A stretch of 20,562 bases of DNA from an uncultured beta proteobacterium (GTDB taxonomy: Bacteria > Pseudomonadota > Gammaproteobacteria > Burkholderiales > Burkholderiaceae_C), in NCBI GenBank assembly GCA_903914985.1, contig CAIWRE010000060.1:1-20562 (forward strand), read 5' to 3'. Of this stretch, positions 13,557-20,562 are shown in pieces. The position numbers were made by a program, and so were the translations under genes. The notes under the pieces were generated by a model. The model saw only the letters and a list, made by a program, of their open reading frames with translations, did not search any database and had not been told where the DNA came from. Each line of letters opens with the position of its first letter. Position 1 is the stretch's first letter.

Positions 13557-14366
13557 TTATGCCAGCCAGCGCTTGCGCCGTTTGTAGCTTTTGACGTCTT
13601 TGAAACTCTTGCGCTCACCGCCGCCCACGCCCAGGTAAAACTCCTTGACGTCTTCGTTGGAGCGCAAGTCTGCCGCTGCACCGTCCATCACCACCCGGCC
13701 GGACTCCATGATGTAGCCGTAGTCGGCGTACTGCAATGCCATATTGGTGTTTTGCTCGGCCAGCAAAAAAGTGACTTTTTCTTTGGCATTGAGGTCTTTG
13801 ACGATCTCAAACACCTCTTCCACGATCTGGGGTGCCAGGCCCATGGACGGCTCGTCCAACAACACCATGCTGGGGTTGGCCATCAAGGCGCGGCCAATGG
13901 CGCACATCTGCTGCTCACCGCCGGAGGTGTAGGCGGCCTGGCTGGTGCGCCGGGTCTTGAGGCGAGGGAAATAGGTATAGACCTTCTCCAGGTTCGCCGC
14001 CACCTCGGCTTTGTCTTTGCGGGTGTAGCCCCCGGTCAAAAGGTTTTCTTCGATGGTCAGGTGGGCAAAACAGTGCCGCCCTTCCATCACCTGCACCACC
14101 CCACGATCCACCAGGTCGGCGGGCGAGAGGTTTTCAATGCGCTCGCCCCGCAGTTCAATGCTGCCCTTGGTCACCGCACCGCGCTCGCCTGCCAGCAAAT
14201 TGCTCACGGCGCGCAGCGTCGTGGTCTTGCCCGCGCCATTGCCGCCCAGCAGCGCGACGATGCCGCCCTCCGGCACTTGCAACGAGACGCCCTTGAGCAC
14301 CAGGATGACGTGGTTGTATATGACCTCAATGCCATTGACATTCAGTACGATTTTTTTCGTGTCCAT
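13557..14366 (-). CDS. livF: Branched-chain amino acid-type ABC transporter ATP-binding protein (LivF)
   Basis: The 269-residue ATPase has Walker A GGNGAGKTT (41-49), the Q-loop region VVQVMEGRHCF (about 90-100), the ABC signature TSGGEQQ (147-153), Walker B MVLLDEP (167-173) and an H-loop region changed to LLAEQNTNMAL, as usual in LivF, where glutamine stands in the histidine position. It powers import through the LivH/LivM channel as partner of LivG. It is about 30 residues longer than typical LivF because of a basic C-terminal tail (RKSFKDVKSYKRRKRW). An AAGG lies nine bases before the ATG. It is separated from livK by 86 bases that hold two overlapping hairpins, so its level may be set differently from that of the binding protein. 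The symbol denotes family; the ligand is probably not leucine given the CoA ligases in the operon. Confidence 0.93.
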   Translation of the reverse strand: MDTKKIVLNVNGIEVIYNHVILVLKGVSLQVPEGGIVALLGGNGAGKTTTLRAVSNLLAGERGAVTKGSIELRGERIENLSPADLVDRGVVQVMEGRHCFAHLTIEENLLTGGYTRKDKAEVAANLEKVYTYFPRLKTRRTSQAAYTSGGEQQMCAIGRALMANPSMVLLDEPSMGLAPQIVEEVFEIVKDLNAKEKVTFLLAEQNTNMALQYADYGYIMESGRVVMDGAAADLRSNEDVKEFYLGVGGGERKSFKDVKSYKRRKRWLA

Positions 14367-14381
14367 GTGTTGATACCTTCA

Positions 14382-14442
14382 CCAATCCTCAGCACGCGCC
14401 ACTTGCTTGCGCTGAGGATTGGCGGCTCCGCAGAGCCACCAA
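14382..14442. repeat. Two overlapping, mutually exclusive hairpins between livK and livF
   Basis: A perfect 12-base inverted repeat (CCAATCCTCAGC at 14382-14393 with GCTGAGGATTGG at 14411-14422) is followed by a second inverted repeat (TTGGCGGCTC at 14419-14428 with GAGCCACCAA at 14433-14442, one mismatch, loop CGCA). The arms share TTGG (14419-14422), so the two stems compete for their outer base pairs. No T-run follows on either strand. In the minus-strand transcript they lie after the binding-protein stop, where such structures often protect upstream mRNA or reduce read-through. Confidence 0.7.
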
Positions 14443-14452
14443 CCGAGTCACA

Positions 14453-15787
14453 TCAAGACTGGCAATCCGCAGGGGTGCGGGGTGTCAGCTTCTTGTCTGC
14501 AGCGTATTTGGCCGCTTGGGCCTTGACCATGGGCTTGATGATTTGCTCATCGCCTTGGAACCAGTCAGAGCTAATAGCCCATGCCTTGCCGTCCCAGGTA
14601 TGGATACGGGCCCAGGAAGCGCCCATATGGTCCGCGCACGAGGTGCTGATGGGGCGCAACACGCCGCCAAAGCCCAATGCGTCCAACTTGGCTTGGGTCA
14701 GGTTCAGGTTTTCCAGACCCCAGCGCACTTGTTCGCCGGTCATGATCTTGCCTTTACCAAAGCGCTCTTGTGCCGCGCGAATACCTTCGACGGTCAGCAT
14801 GGCACTCATAGCGCCACGCAAGTAGAGCACCTGGCCCACTTCTTCTTTGGGGCCGGTTCCCTGGCCTTTTTCATGCAAGGTCTTCAGAGCTTCCTTGGTC
14901 AGCTTGGCATTGAAGTCAGCGCCGCTTTGCAGCACCACAGAGCTATAGCCCTTGGCGCCATCGCCCACGTCTTGCACATCGGGTTCAGCACCCGACCACC
15001 ACACGCCGTACATTTTTTCGCGTGGATAACCGGTGGCTTGCGCTTCTTTCAACGCGGTGGAGTTCATCACGCCGAAGCCCCACAGGATGGTGTAGTCGGG
15101 GCGCGATTGGCGCACTTGCAGCCAGGTGGCTTTTTGCTCCACGCCAGGCGCCGTCACGGGCAGGAGTTGCAGCTCAAAGCCGTGGGTGCGTGCGCGCTCT
15201 TGCAGAATCGGCAGAGACTCTTTGCCAAACGGGCTGTCGTGGTAGACCAAGGCGATTTTCTTGCCCTTGAGTTTGTCCAGGCCGCCTTCGCGCTTGCCGA
15301 TGGCTTGGATGATCACATCACCGGCCACCCAGTAGTTGCCGGCCAGGGGGAAGTTCCATTTGAAAACGGTACCGTCTGCGCTCTCGCTGCGGCCATAGCC
15401 CAATGTGACCAGCGGAATTTTGTCCGCAGGCGCTTTTTCGGTAATTGCAAAGGTGGCGCCGGTGGACCAGGGTTGGATGACGGACGCACCGCCGTTTTTG
15501 CCTTTCAGGCGCTCGTAGCACTCCACGCTGCGCGCGGTGTCGTAGCCGGTTTCGCATTCTTCAAATGCAATCTTGACGCCATTGATACCGCCGCGGGCAT
15601 TGACCAGCTTGTAATAGTCGATGGTGCCGTTGGCAATTGGAATACCGTTGGGCGCATAGGGCCCGGTGCGGTAGGACAGCACGGGGATGTACTGTTCCTT
15701 GGTGTCGGCCAAAGCGCTCCCCGCCATCAAGGCGGAGGCACCGACAGCGGCCACGATGCTGGCCAGTGTGAGTTTGCGAAGTTTCAT
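14453..15787 (-). CDS. livK: ABC transporter periplasmic substrate-binding protein (LivK-like, Peripla_BP_6)
   Basis: The 444-residue product has a typical Sec signal peptide (MKLRKLTLASIVAAVGASAL then MAGSALA, cleavage after about residue 27). The mature protein starts DTKEQYIPVLSYRTGPYAPNG, the type I periplasmic-binding strand, and contains DYYKLVNARGGINGVKIAFEEC, IPLVTLGYGRSE and IALVYHDSPFGKESLPIL, the hinge-region text of the Leu/Ile/Val-binding-like family. It delivers ligand to the LivH/LivM permease. At 444 residues it is longer than E. coli LivK, as seen for the group linked to non-amino-acid substrates. The start at 15787 has an ideal AGGAGAGACAA spacing; the frame stays open for another 263 codons upstream only as a shadow of livM. 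Mature-protein cysteines at several positions (ECETGYD, VECYERL, TSCADHM, DCQS) may form disulfides. Confidence 0.93.
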   Translation of the reverse strand: MKLRKLTLASIVAAVGASALMAGSALADTKEQYIPVLSYRTGPYAPNGIPIANGTIDYYKLVNARGGINGVKIAFEECETGYDTARSVECYERLKGKNGGASVIQPWSTGATFAITEKAPADKIPLVTLGYGRSESADGTVFKWNFPLAGNYWVAGDVIIQAIGKREGGLDKLKGKKIALVYHDSPFGKESLPILQERARTHGFELQLLPVTAPGVEQKATWLQVRQSRPDYTILWGFGVMNSTALKEAQATGYPREKMYGVWWSGAEPDVQDVGDGAKGYSSVVLQSGADFNAKLTKEALKTLHEKGQGTGPKEEVGQVLYLRGAMSAMLTVEGIRAAQERFGKGKIMTGEQVRWGLENLNLTQAKLDALGFGGVLRPISTSCADHMGASWARIHTWDGKAWAISSDWFQGDEQIIKPMVKAQAAKYAADKKLTPRTPADCQS

Positions 15788-15834
15788 TTGTCTCTCCTGT
15801 GAATGAATATGAAAACGCGGGGAAAAAAACGATA

Positions 15835-16911
15835 TCAGTGCGGGAATGGCCACAGCCGCATTTTTTGCTTGGCCACCGACCAGAGTTTGGCCAGGCCGTG
15901 CGGCTCCACGATCAGGAACCACACAATCAGCCCGCCAAACACCATGAGCTCGGCGTGTGACATCGCTGCCGTAGACACCTCCACGCCAAACAAGCCAGCC
16001 GCCACCGGCAGGAACTGGCTCAAAAAGATAGGCATCAGCACAATAAAGGCCGCACCAAAAAAGCTGCCCATGATGGAGCCCATGCCGCCGATGATGACCA
16101 TGAACAGCAGTTTGAAAGATTGGTCTACCGAGAACGCGGCAGGCTCCCAAGCGCCCAGGTACATAAAGGCCCACAAGGCACCCGCCACGCCCACGATGAA
16201 GGAACTCACCGCAAAAGCGCTGAGCTTGGCAAACATGGGGCGGATGCCAATCACCGCGGCCGCCACGTCCATGTCCCGGATGGCCATCCATTCGCGTCCC
16301 ACCGCGCCGCGCACCAGGTTTTTGGCCGCCAGAGCAATCAACGAAAGCAGCACCAGGCTGAACATGTATTTCGACAGTGGCGAGTCGATAGGTAGCCCCA
16401 ACACCTGCATGTTGGAAACCGAGACCGAGCCCGAGGTCGAGTAATTGGTGAACCACTGAATCCGCAGAAAAATCCAGTCCGCAAAAAACTGCGCCGCCAG
16501 CGTAGCCACCGCCAGGTACAAGCCCTTGACCCGCAAACTGGGCAGACCGAAAAGAATGCCGAACAGCATGGCGCAAACGCCACCCAGAACCAGCGCCACC
16601 ACGAGAGGCATACCGTCAATGCGGACAAAGAAGTTGTAGGCACTGTAAGCACCCACCGCCATGAACGCGCCGGAGCCCAGCGAAATCTGGCCGCAGTAGC
16701 CCACCAGGATATTCACACCGATGGCGGCCAACGAAAAAATCAAAAATGGAATCAGGATGTTGGTGAGCCAATATTCGCTGGCTACTGCGGGCACGATGGC
16801 AAAGCCGAGCAGTAGCACCGCTGCCATGGCCAGGCGGTCCTGCGCGATCGGCAGAATTTGCTGGTCCGCGCGGTAGCTGGTTTTAAATTGACCGTTTTCT
16901 CTGTAAAACAT
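15835..16911 (-). CDS. livM: Branched-chain amino acid-type ABC transporter permease (LivM)
   Basis: The 358-residue membrane protein has about ten hydrophobic segments and the LivM signature AIGVNILVGYCGQISLGSGAF (core GYCGQISLG at 71-79), the conserved PSLRVKGLYLAVATLAAQ, and the cytoplasmic coupling region GREWMAIRDMDVAAAVIGI, where the ATPases dock. It pairs with LivH to form the inner membrane channel. The cytoplasmic N-terminus (about 1-25) is hydrophilic. GAGGATC lies before the ATG at 16911. The gene follows livH by nine bases, within one operon. Confidence 0.94.
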   Translation of the reverse strand: MFYRENGQFKTSYRADQQILPIAQDRLAMAAVLLLGFAIVPAVASEYWLTNILIPFLIFSLAAIGVNILVGYCGQISLGSGAFMAVGAYSAYNFFVRIDGMPLVVALVLGGVCAMLFGILFGLPSLRVKGLYLAVATLAAQFFADWIFLRIQWFTNYSTSGSVSVSNMQVLGLPIDSPLSKYMFSLVLLSLIALAAKNLVRGAVGREWMAIRDMDVAAAVIGIRPMFAKLSAFAVSSFIVGVAGALWAFMYLGAWEPAAFSVDQSFKLLFMVIIGGMGSIMGSFFGAAFIVLMPIFLSQFLPVAAGLFGVEVSTAAMSHAELMVFGGLIVWFLIVEPHGLAKLWSVAKQKMRLWPFPH

Positions 16912-16920
16912 TTTTGATCC

Positions 16921-17850
16921 TCACACGCGGTCAATGATTTTTTCGCCGAACAAGCCTTGGGGGCGGATCACCAGGAAGCCCAGCGCCAGCACATAGGCAA
17001 ACCAGATTTCAATGCCACCGCCCACCATCGGGCCGATGTACACCTCGGACAGCTTCTCGCCCACGCCGATGATCAGGCCGCCCACAATCGCGCCCGGCAC
17101 CGAGGTCAATCCACCCAAAATCACCACCGGCAATGCCCGCAGCGCCACGGTGGTGAGCGAGAACTGCACGCCGAGCTTGCTGCCCCAAATCATGCCGGCC
17201 ACCAGCGCCACCACGCCCGCCACGCACCACACAATCACCCAAATGCGGTTGAGCGGAATGCCGATGCTCTGGGCCGCCTGGTGGTCATCCGCCACCGCGC
17301 GCAAGGCGCGGCCCGTGGCCGTCTTTTGGAAAAACAAACTCAGCAATGCCACCAGCGTCGCGGCGATCAGCGCGGCGTACAGGTCTTCCTTGTTGATCAA
17401 AATGCCGCCGTCGAAGGTCTTCTCCAAAATCATCATCGGGTCCTTGGGCATGCCGATGTCGATCTTGTAAATGTTGCTGCCAAACAGCGACTGGCCCAGG
17501 CCCTCCAGGAAATAAGCAATGCCCAGCGTGGCCATGAGCAGCGTGGTGCCCTCCTGGTTCACCAAATGGCGAAGCACCAGTCGTTCAACCACCCAGGCCA
17601 CCACAAACATCACCACGCCGGCGCCCACAAAAGCCAACAGGTTGGCTGCCACCGGGTTGGTGATGCCGGTGAATTCCGGTACCCATTCGGCCAATCGCGC
17701 CATGGCCAATGCGGCAAACAGCACCATGGCGCCTTGCGCAAAATTGAAGACGCCAGAAGCTTTGTAAATCAACACAAAGCCCAGCGCCACCAGCGAATAC
17801 AGCATGCCCGCCATCAGGCCGCCAAGCAGGGTTTCAAAGAAAAAAGCCAT
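16921..17850 (-). CDS. livH: Branched-chain amino acid-type ABC transporter permease (LivH)
   Basis: The 309-residue hydrophobic protein starts MAFFFETLLGGLMAGMLYSL and has the LivH signature FVLIYKASGVFNFAQGAMV (about 26-43). A second family block, GRALRAVADDHQAAQSIGI, is the cytoplasmic coupling helix, and PVVILGGLTSVPGAIVGGL lies near the end. It forms the translocation channel with LivM. The ATG at 17850 is preferred; a TTG at 17856 would add two residues, but it abuts the GAGAG ribosome-binding site. Nine bases separate it from the livG stop. Confidence 0.94.
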   Translation of the reverse strand: MAFFFETLLGGLMAGMLYSLVALGFVLIYKASGVFNFAQGAMVLFAALAMARLAEWVPEFTGITNPVAANLLAFVGAGVVMFVVAWVVERLVLRHLVNQEGTTLLMATLGIAYFLEGLGQSLFGSNIYKIDIGMPKDPMMILEKTFDGGILINKEDLYAALIAATLVALLSLFFQKTATGRALRAVADDHQAAQSIGIPLNRIWVIVWCVAGVVALVAGMIWGSKLGVQFSLTTVALRALPVVILGGLTSVPGAIVGGLIIGVGEKLSEVYIGPMVGGGIEIWFAYVLALGFLVIRPQGLFGEKIIDRV

Positions 17851-17859
17851 GTCCAACTC

Positions 17860-18678
17860 TCAATGTGAGGTGCCAAGGTAGGCACTGATGACGTCCGGGT
17901 TGTTGCGCACTTCGTCAGGCGTGCCGTCCCCAATTTTTTTGCCGTAGTCCAGCACCACGACGCGGTCGGAGATATCCATCACCACGCCCATATCGTGCTC
18001 AATCAAAACCACGGTGGTTCCGAATTCGTCGTTCACGTCGAGCACAAAGCGGCACATGTCCTGCTTTTCTTCCACGTTCATGCCGGCCATGGGCTCGTCC
18101 AGCAGCAGCACCTGCGGCTCCATGGCCAGTGCGCGGCCCAAGTCCACGCGCTTTTGCAGGCCATAGGGCAGCTGCCCCACCGGAGTCTTGCGGTAGGCCT
18201 GGATTTCCAGAAAGTCGATGATGCGTTCCACTGCCTCGCGGTGCATGATCTCTTCGCGCTCAGCGGGGCCGATGCGCAGGGCCTGCAGCAAGATATTGCT
18301 TTTGATCTTGAGGTTGCGCCCCGACATGATGTTGTCCAGCACGCTCATGCCTTTGAACAAAGCCAGATTTTGAAACGTGCGGCCCAAGCCCAAAGTCGCC
18401 ACCTGGTGGCTGTCCATGTGGCTGAAGGTTTGCCCCCGAAAGGTGATGGAGCCCTGCTGCGGCGTGTAGACACCGTTGATGCAATTGAGCATGGAGCTCT
18501 TGCCTGCACCATTGGGGCCAATGATGGCCCGAATCTCGTGCTCGCGTACATTGAACGAAATGTCGGTCAGCGCTTTGACGCCGCCAAACGAGAGCGAAAT
18601 GTTCTTGACGTCCAAAATGACGTCCCCAATTTTCTTGGTGCCGGGGAGTTGCGCTTCGGGTGCGGTGGTGGCGGTCAT
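17860..18678 (-). CDS. livG: Branched-chain amino acid-type ABC transporter ATP-binding protein (LivG)
   Basis: The 272-residue ATPase has Walker A GPNGAGKSS (54-62), a Q-loop in LGRTFQNLALF (about 98-108), Walker B VLLLDEPMAGMN (190-201) and an H-loop VVLIEHDMGVV. The ABC signature is LPYGLQKRVDLGRAL (170-184), with PYG-LQ replacing the usual SGGQ; this variant is common in LivG proteins of this type of operon. The first 18 residues are an extra low-complexity leader. It pairs with LivF to drive LivH/LivM. Its ATG at 18678 overlaps the stop of the acyl-CoA synthetase gene (ATGA), so the ligase and the transporter are probably translated in a coupled way. Confidence 0.94.
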   Translation of the reverse strand: MTATTAPEAQLPGTKKIGDVILDVKNISLSFGGVKALTDISFNVREHEIRAIIGPNGAGKSSMLNCINGVYTPQQGSITFRGQTFSHMDSHQVATLGLGRTFQNLALFKGMSVLDNIMSGRNLKIKSNILLQALRIGPAEREEIMHREAVERIIDFLEIQAYRKTPVGQLPYGLQKRVDLGRALAMEPQVLLLDEPMAGMNVEEKQDMCRFVLDVNDEFGTTVVLIEHDMGVVMDISDRVVVLDYGKKIGDGTPDEVRNNPDVISAYLGTSH

Positions 18679-20562
18679 GCTGCAGCTTTCACGGGGGCGA
18701 AGGTCTTGGCGTCTTCAATGCGCAAGGTGGCGCTGACGCTGCCGGTGCGGCCATCTTCAAACTTCACCTGGGTTTCTATGTACTGCTGGTGTTTGCCGTC
18801 GTACAGCGCATCCACCAGCGGCTGGTATTTCTCGGCAATAAAGCCACGGCGCACTTTGTTGGTACGGGTGAGTTCGCCGTCGTCGGCGTCCAGCTCTTTG
18901 TGCAACACCAGGAAGCGGCTCACCTGGCTGCCTGCCAACAGTGTGTCGGCGCTCAAATCGGCGTTGACCTGTTCCACGCATTCTTTGATGAGTTGGTACA
19001 CCTCGGTCTTTTGCGCCAGGTCGGTGTAGCCTGCGTAAGGCAGGTTGCGGCGCTCCGCCCAGTTGCCTACCGCGTCGAAGTCGATGTTGATCAGCACACA
19101 CACCTGGTCGCGCCCGTCGCCATAGGCTACGACCTCTTTAATATGCGGGAAGAACTTCAGCTTGTTCTCGACGTATTTGGGTGCGAACAAGGCACCGTCA
19201 AACGCGCCGCCTTTGACACGCCCCACGTCTTTGACGCGGTCAATGATCTTGAGGTGGCCGTGGGCGTCGATAAAGCCCGCGTCACTGGTGTGGTACCAGC
19301 CGTCCGCCGTCAGCACTTCGGCGGTGGCTTCGGGGTTTTTGTAGTACTCGCGCAGCAAGCCGGGCGACTTGACCAAAATCTCGCCGTTGTCCGCCACCTT
19401 GATTTCCACACCCTCGCAAGGCACACCCACAGTGTCGGCGCGCGCTTCGTGGTCGGGCTGCAGGCAGACAAACACAGCGGTCTCGGTGGAGCCGTCGAGC
19501 TGCTTGAGGTTGATGCCGATCGAGCGGTAGAAGCTGAACAAATCGGGGCCAATGGCCTCACCCGCCGTGTACGCAACCCGCACCCGGCTAAAGCCCAGGT
19601 TGTTGCGCAAGGGGCCGTAGACCAACACATTGCCCAGGGCATAGAGCGCGCGGTCCAGCAAGCCCACCGGTTTGCCGTCCATCAGGTTGGGGCCTACCCG
19701 CTTAGCCAAGGCCATGCAGGCAGAAAACATCTTGCGTTTGATGGCAGATGCGTCTTCCATGCGAATCATCACGCTGGTCAGCAGGCCCTCAAACACGCGG
19801 GGCGGTGCGAAGTAGTAGGTCGGGCCGATTTCTTTCAGGTCGATGGTGGCGGTGGCTGCCGACTCGGGGCAATTGACCACATAGCCGCAGCTCAGCCACT
19901 GCGAGTAACTGAAGATGTTTTGCCCGATCCATGCCACCGGCATATAGGCCAGCACTTCTTCGTCCGACGTCAGGTGGTCAAACTCGGCACCGGCGCGCGC
20001 GCGGTTGAGCAAGGAGTCGTGGGTGTGCACCACGCCCTTGGGCTTGCCCGTGGTGCCGGAGGTAAAAAACATGGCGCCCACGTCGCTCGGCTGGGTAGCA
20101 GCCACTGCGCCGCGAAAGAAGTGGGGGTGTGCGGCCACATAGTGCGCACCGCTTTCCTGCAGCTGGTCCATGGACGACAAACCGGGCGCGTCGTAGTTGC
20201 GCAGACCGCGCGGGTCGTCGTAATAAATGTGGGTGAGTTGGGGCGCATCGACCTGCACTTCGAGCAGCTTGTCCACCTGCTCCTGATCTTCGGCAAAGGC
20301 AAAGCGCACTTCGGCGTTGACCAAGGGGTAGACACACTCGGCGGCGGCGGCGTCCTGGTACAAGGGCACCGGGATGCCACCCAAGGCTTGCACTGCCAGC
20401 ATGGTGGCGTACAGGCGGGGGCGGTTGGCGCCGACCACCACCATGTGATCGCCTTTGCCCAGACCGGCCTGGTGCAGGCCGCCAGCGAGCTGCTCGACCA
20501 TGGTGGCCAGCTCACCCCAGGTCATCGTTTGCCAAATGCCGTATTCCTTTTCACGCATGGCA
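18675..20562 (-). CDS. Long-chain acyl-CoA synthetase-like AMP-dependent ligase (5' end outside window)
   Basis: At least 628 residues are visible. The frame is open at the right edge, where codons for A-M-R-E-K-E-Y-G-I-W-Q continue inward, so the true start lies beyond 20562. Motifs of the ANL superfamily are complete: the P-loop TSGTTGKPKG (about 166-175 counting from the first visible Met), the aromatic pocket region YFAPPRVFEGL, the AMP-binding DGSTETAVF, the GWYHTSDAGFID loop and DRVKDVGRVKGG as hinge. The long insertion and 600+ length fit the long-chain fatty-acyl-CoA synthetase (FadD15/AAE-like) group. It would make an acyl-CoA from the imported carboxylic acid with ATP. As first visible gene of the operon, overlapping livG by four bases, it links transport to activation. 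The exact chain length or aryl specificity is unknown. Confidence 0.9.
   Translation of the reverse strand, partial: AMREKEYGIWQTMTWGELATMVEQLAGGLHQAGLGKGDHMVVVGANRPRLYATMLAVQALGGIPVPLYQDAAAAECVYPLVNAEVRFAFAEDQEQVDKLLEVQVDAPQLTHIYYDDPRGLRNYDAPGLSSMDQLQESGAHYVAAHPHFFRGAVAATQPSDVGAMFFTSGTTGKPKGVVHTHDSLLNRARAGAEFDHLTSDEEVLAYMPVAWIGQNIFSYSQWLSCGYVVNCPESAATATIDLKEIGPTYYFAPPRVFEGLLTSVMIRMEDASAIKRKMFSACMALAKRVGPNLMDGKPVGLLDRALYALGNVLVYGPLRNNLGFSRVRVAYTAGEAIGPDLFSFYRSIGINLKQLDGSTETAVFVCLQPDHEARADTVGVPCEGVEIKVADNGEILVKSPGLLREYYKNPEATAEVLTADGWYHTSDAGFIDAHGHLKIIDRVKDVGRVKGGAFDGALFAPKYVENKLKFFPHIKEVVAYGDGRDQVCVLINIDFDAVGNWAERRNLPYAGYTDLAQKTEVYQLIKECVEQVNADLSADTLLAGSQVSRFLVLHKELDADDGELTRTNKVRRGFIAEKYQPLVDALYDGKHQQYIETQVKFEDGRTGSVSATLRIEDAKTFAPVKAAA

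Noticed and set aside
13554..15802. Two long plus-strand frames (423 and 428 codons) opposite livF and livK
   Set aside because: They are antisense to well-conserved transporter genes, histidine- and glutamine-rich as is typical of shadow frames, and cross the gap with hairpins. No motif supports them.
15823..15870. T-rich stretch after livM as a terminator
   Set aside because: The T7 run follows only a weak 5-bp stem with a long loop and nine intervening bases; livK follows at once with a strong ribosome-binding site, so termination is unlikely.
15788..16576. 263-codon upstream extension of the LivK frame
   Set aside because: It overlaps livM in another frame and precedes a perfect signal peptide and ribosome-binding site at 15787; the extension is a shadow of livM.
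16957..19029. Plus-strand frames of 303 and 344 codons opposite livH, livG and the acyl-CoA synthetase
   Set aside because: Composition is typical of antisense shadows (His/Gln-rich) and there is no similarity to known families, whereas the minus strand encodes clear ABC and ligase motifs.
1..20562. tRNA, rRNA, CRISPR arrays, insertion sequences, toxin-antitoxin or defence genes
   Set aside because: No cloverleaf, direct-repeat array, transposase or defence-family motif was found on either strand by reading; the dense minus-strand genes account for nearly all sequence.

Overview
The window looks like chromosome of a betaproteobacterium of the order Burkholderiales, most likely family Comamonadaceae (Rhodoferax/Polaromonas-like). 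This is inferred from argB directly followed by slmA, a short H-NS of the Burkholderiales type, a polyhydroxyalkanoate-system protein, a DUF1840 protein, a Bug/TctC binding protein and a large Liv-type ABC operon. No database search was possible. All genes except one (DUF1840, plus strand) lie on the minus strand, so operons are described right to left. No rRNA, tRNA, insertion sequence, CRISPR array or phage gene was found, and there is no gene-free stretch longer than 300 bases.

Region A (about 20562 to 11244) is a solute uptake and activation operon: an acyl-CoA synthetase (cut by the right edge), the ABC components LivG, LivH, LivM, LivK and LivF, and a second, atypical AMP-forming ligase related to phenylacetate-CoA ligase. 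A TctC/Bug periplasmic binding protein follows. CoA ligases at both ends of a Liv transporter suggest import and CoA-activation of an organic acid rather than of leucine. A pair of overlapping hairpins separates livK from livF, and a strong minus-strand terminator lies inside the end of the convergent DUF1840 gene.

Region B (about 11180 to 10500) holds two small housekeeping-type genes in divergent orientation: DUF1840 (plus) and a PHA-system protein (minus).

Region C (about 10426 to 1082) is a surface polysaccharide (O-antigen or capsule type) locus: gmd, a Wzx-like flippase, a methyltransferase, two family-2 glycosyltransferases, an SDR-type sugar reductase/epimerase, a PglC-type phosphoglycosyl transferase, an H-NS-like gene and a WbpM/CapD-type 4,6-dehydratase. 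The dehydratase, reductase and phosphoglycosyl transferase resemble known sets that make UDP-QuiNAc or UDP-FucNAc and put the first sugar phosphate on undecaprenyl phosphate. The glycosyltransferases and methyltransferase would extend and decorate the glycan, and Wzx would flip it. No Wzy, Wzz, Wzm/Wzt or reductase partner of Gmd is in view. Three successive ATGA start/stop overlaps tie the middle genes into one operon. The H-NS gene sits inside the locus with its own candidate promoter and a strong terminator that ends only 17 bases before the dehydratase start codon.

Region D (1056 to 1) is argB (arginine biosynthesis) followed 13 bases later by the first 53 codons of slmA (nucleoid occlusion).

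Most gene families here are well known. The points most worth a second look are regulatory (embedded hns, terminator-as-leader, mutually exclusive hairpins, G8 tracts in two polysaccharide genes) and the ligase with a degenerate P-loop. I did not find a clearly new defence or mobile system.
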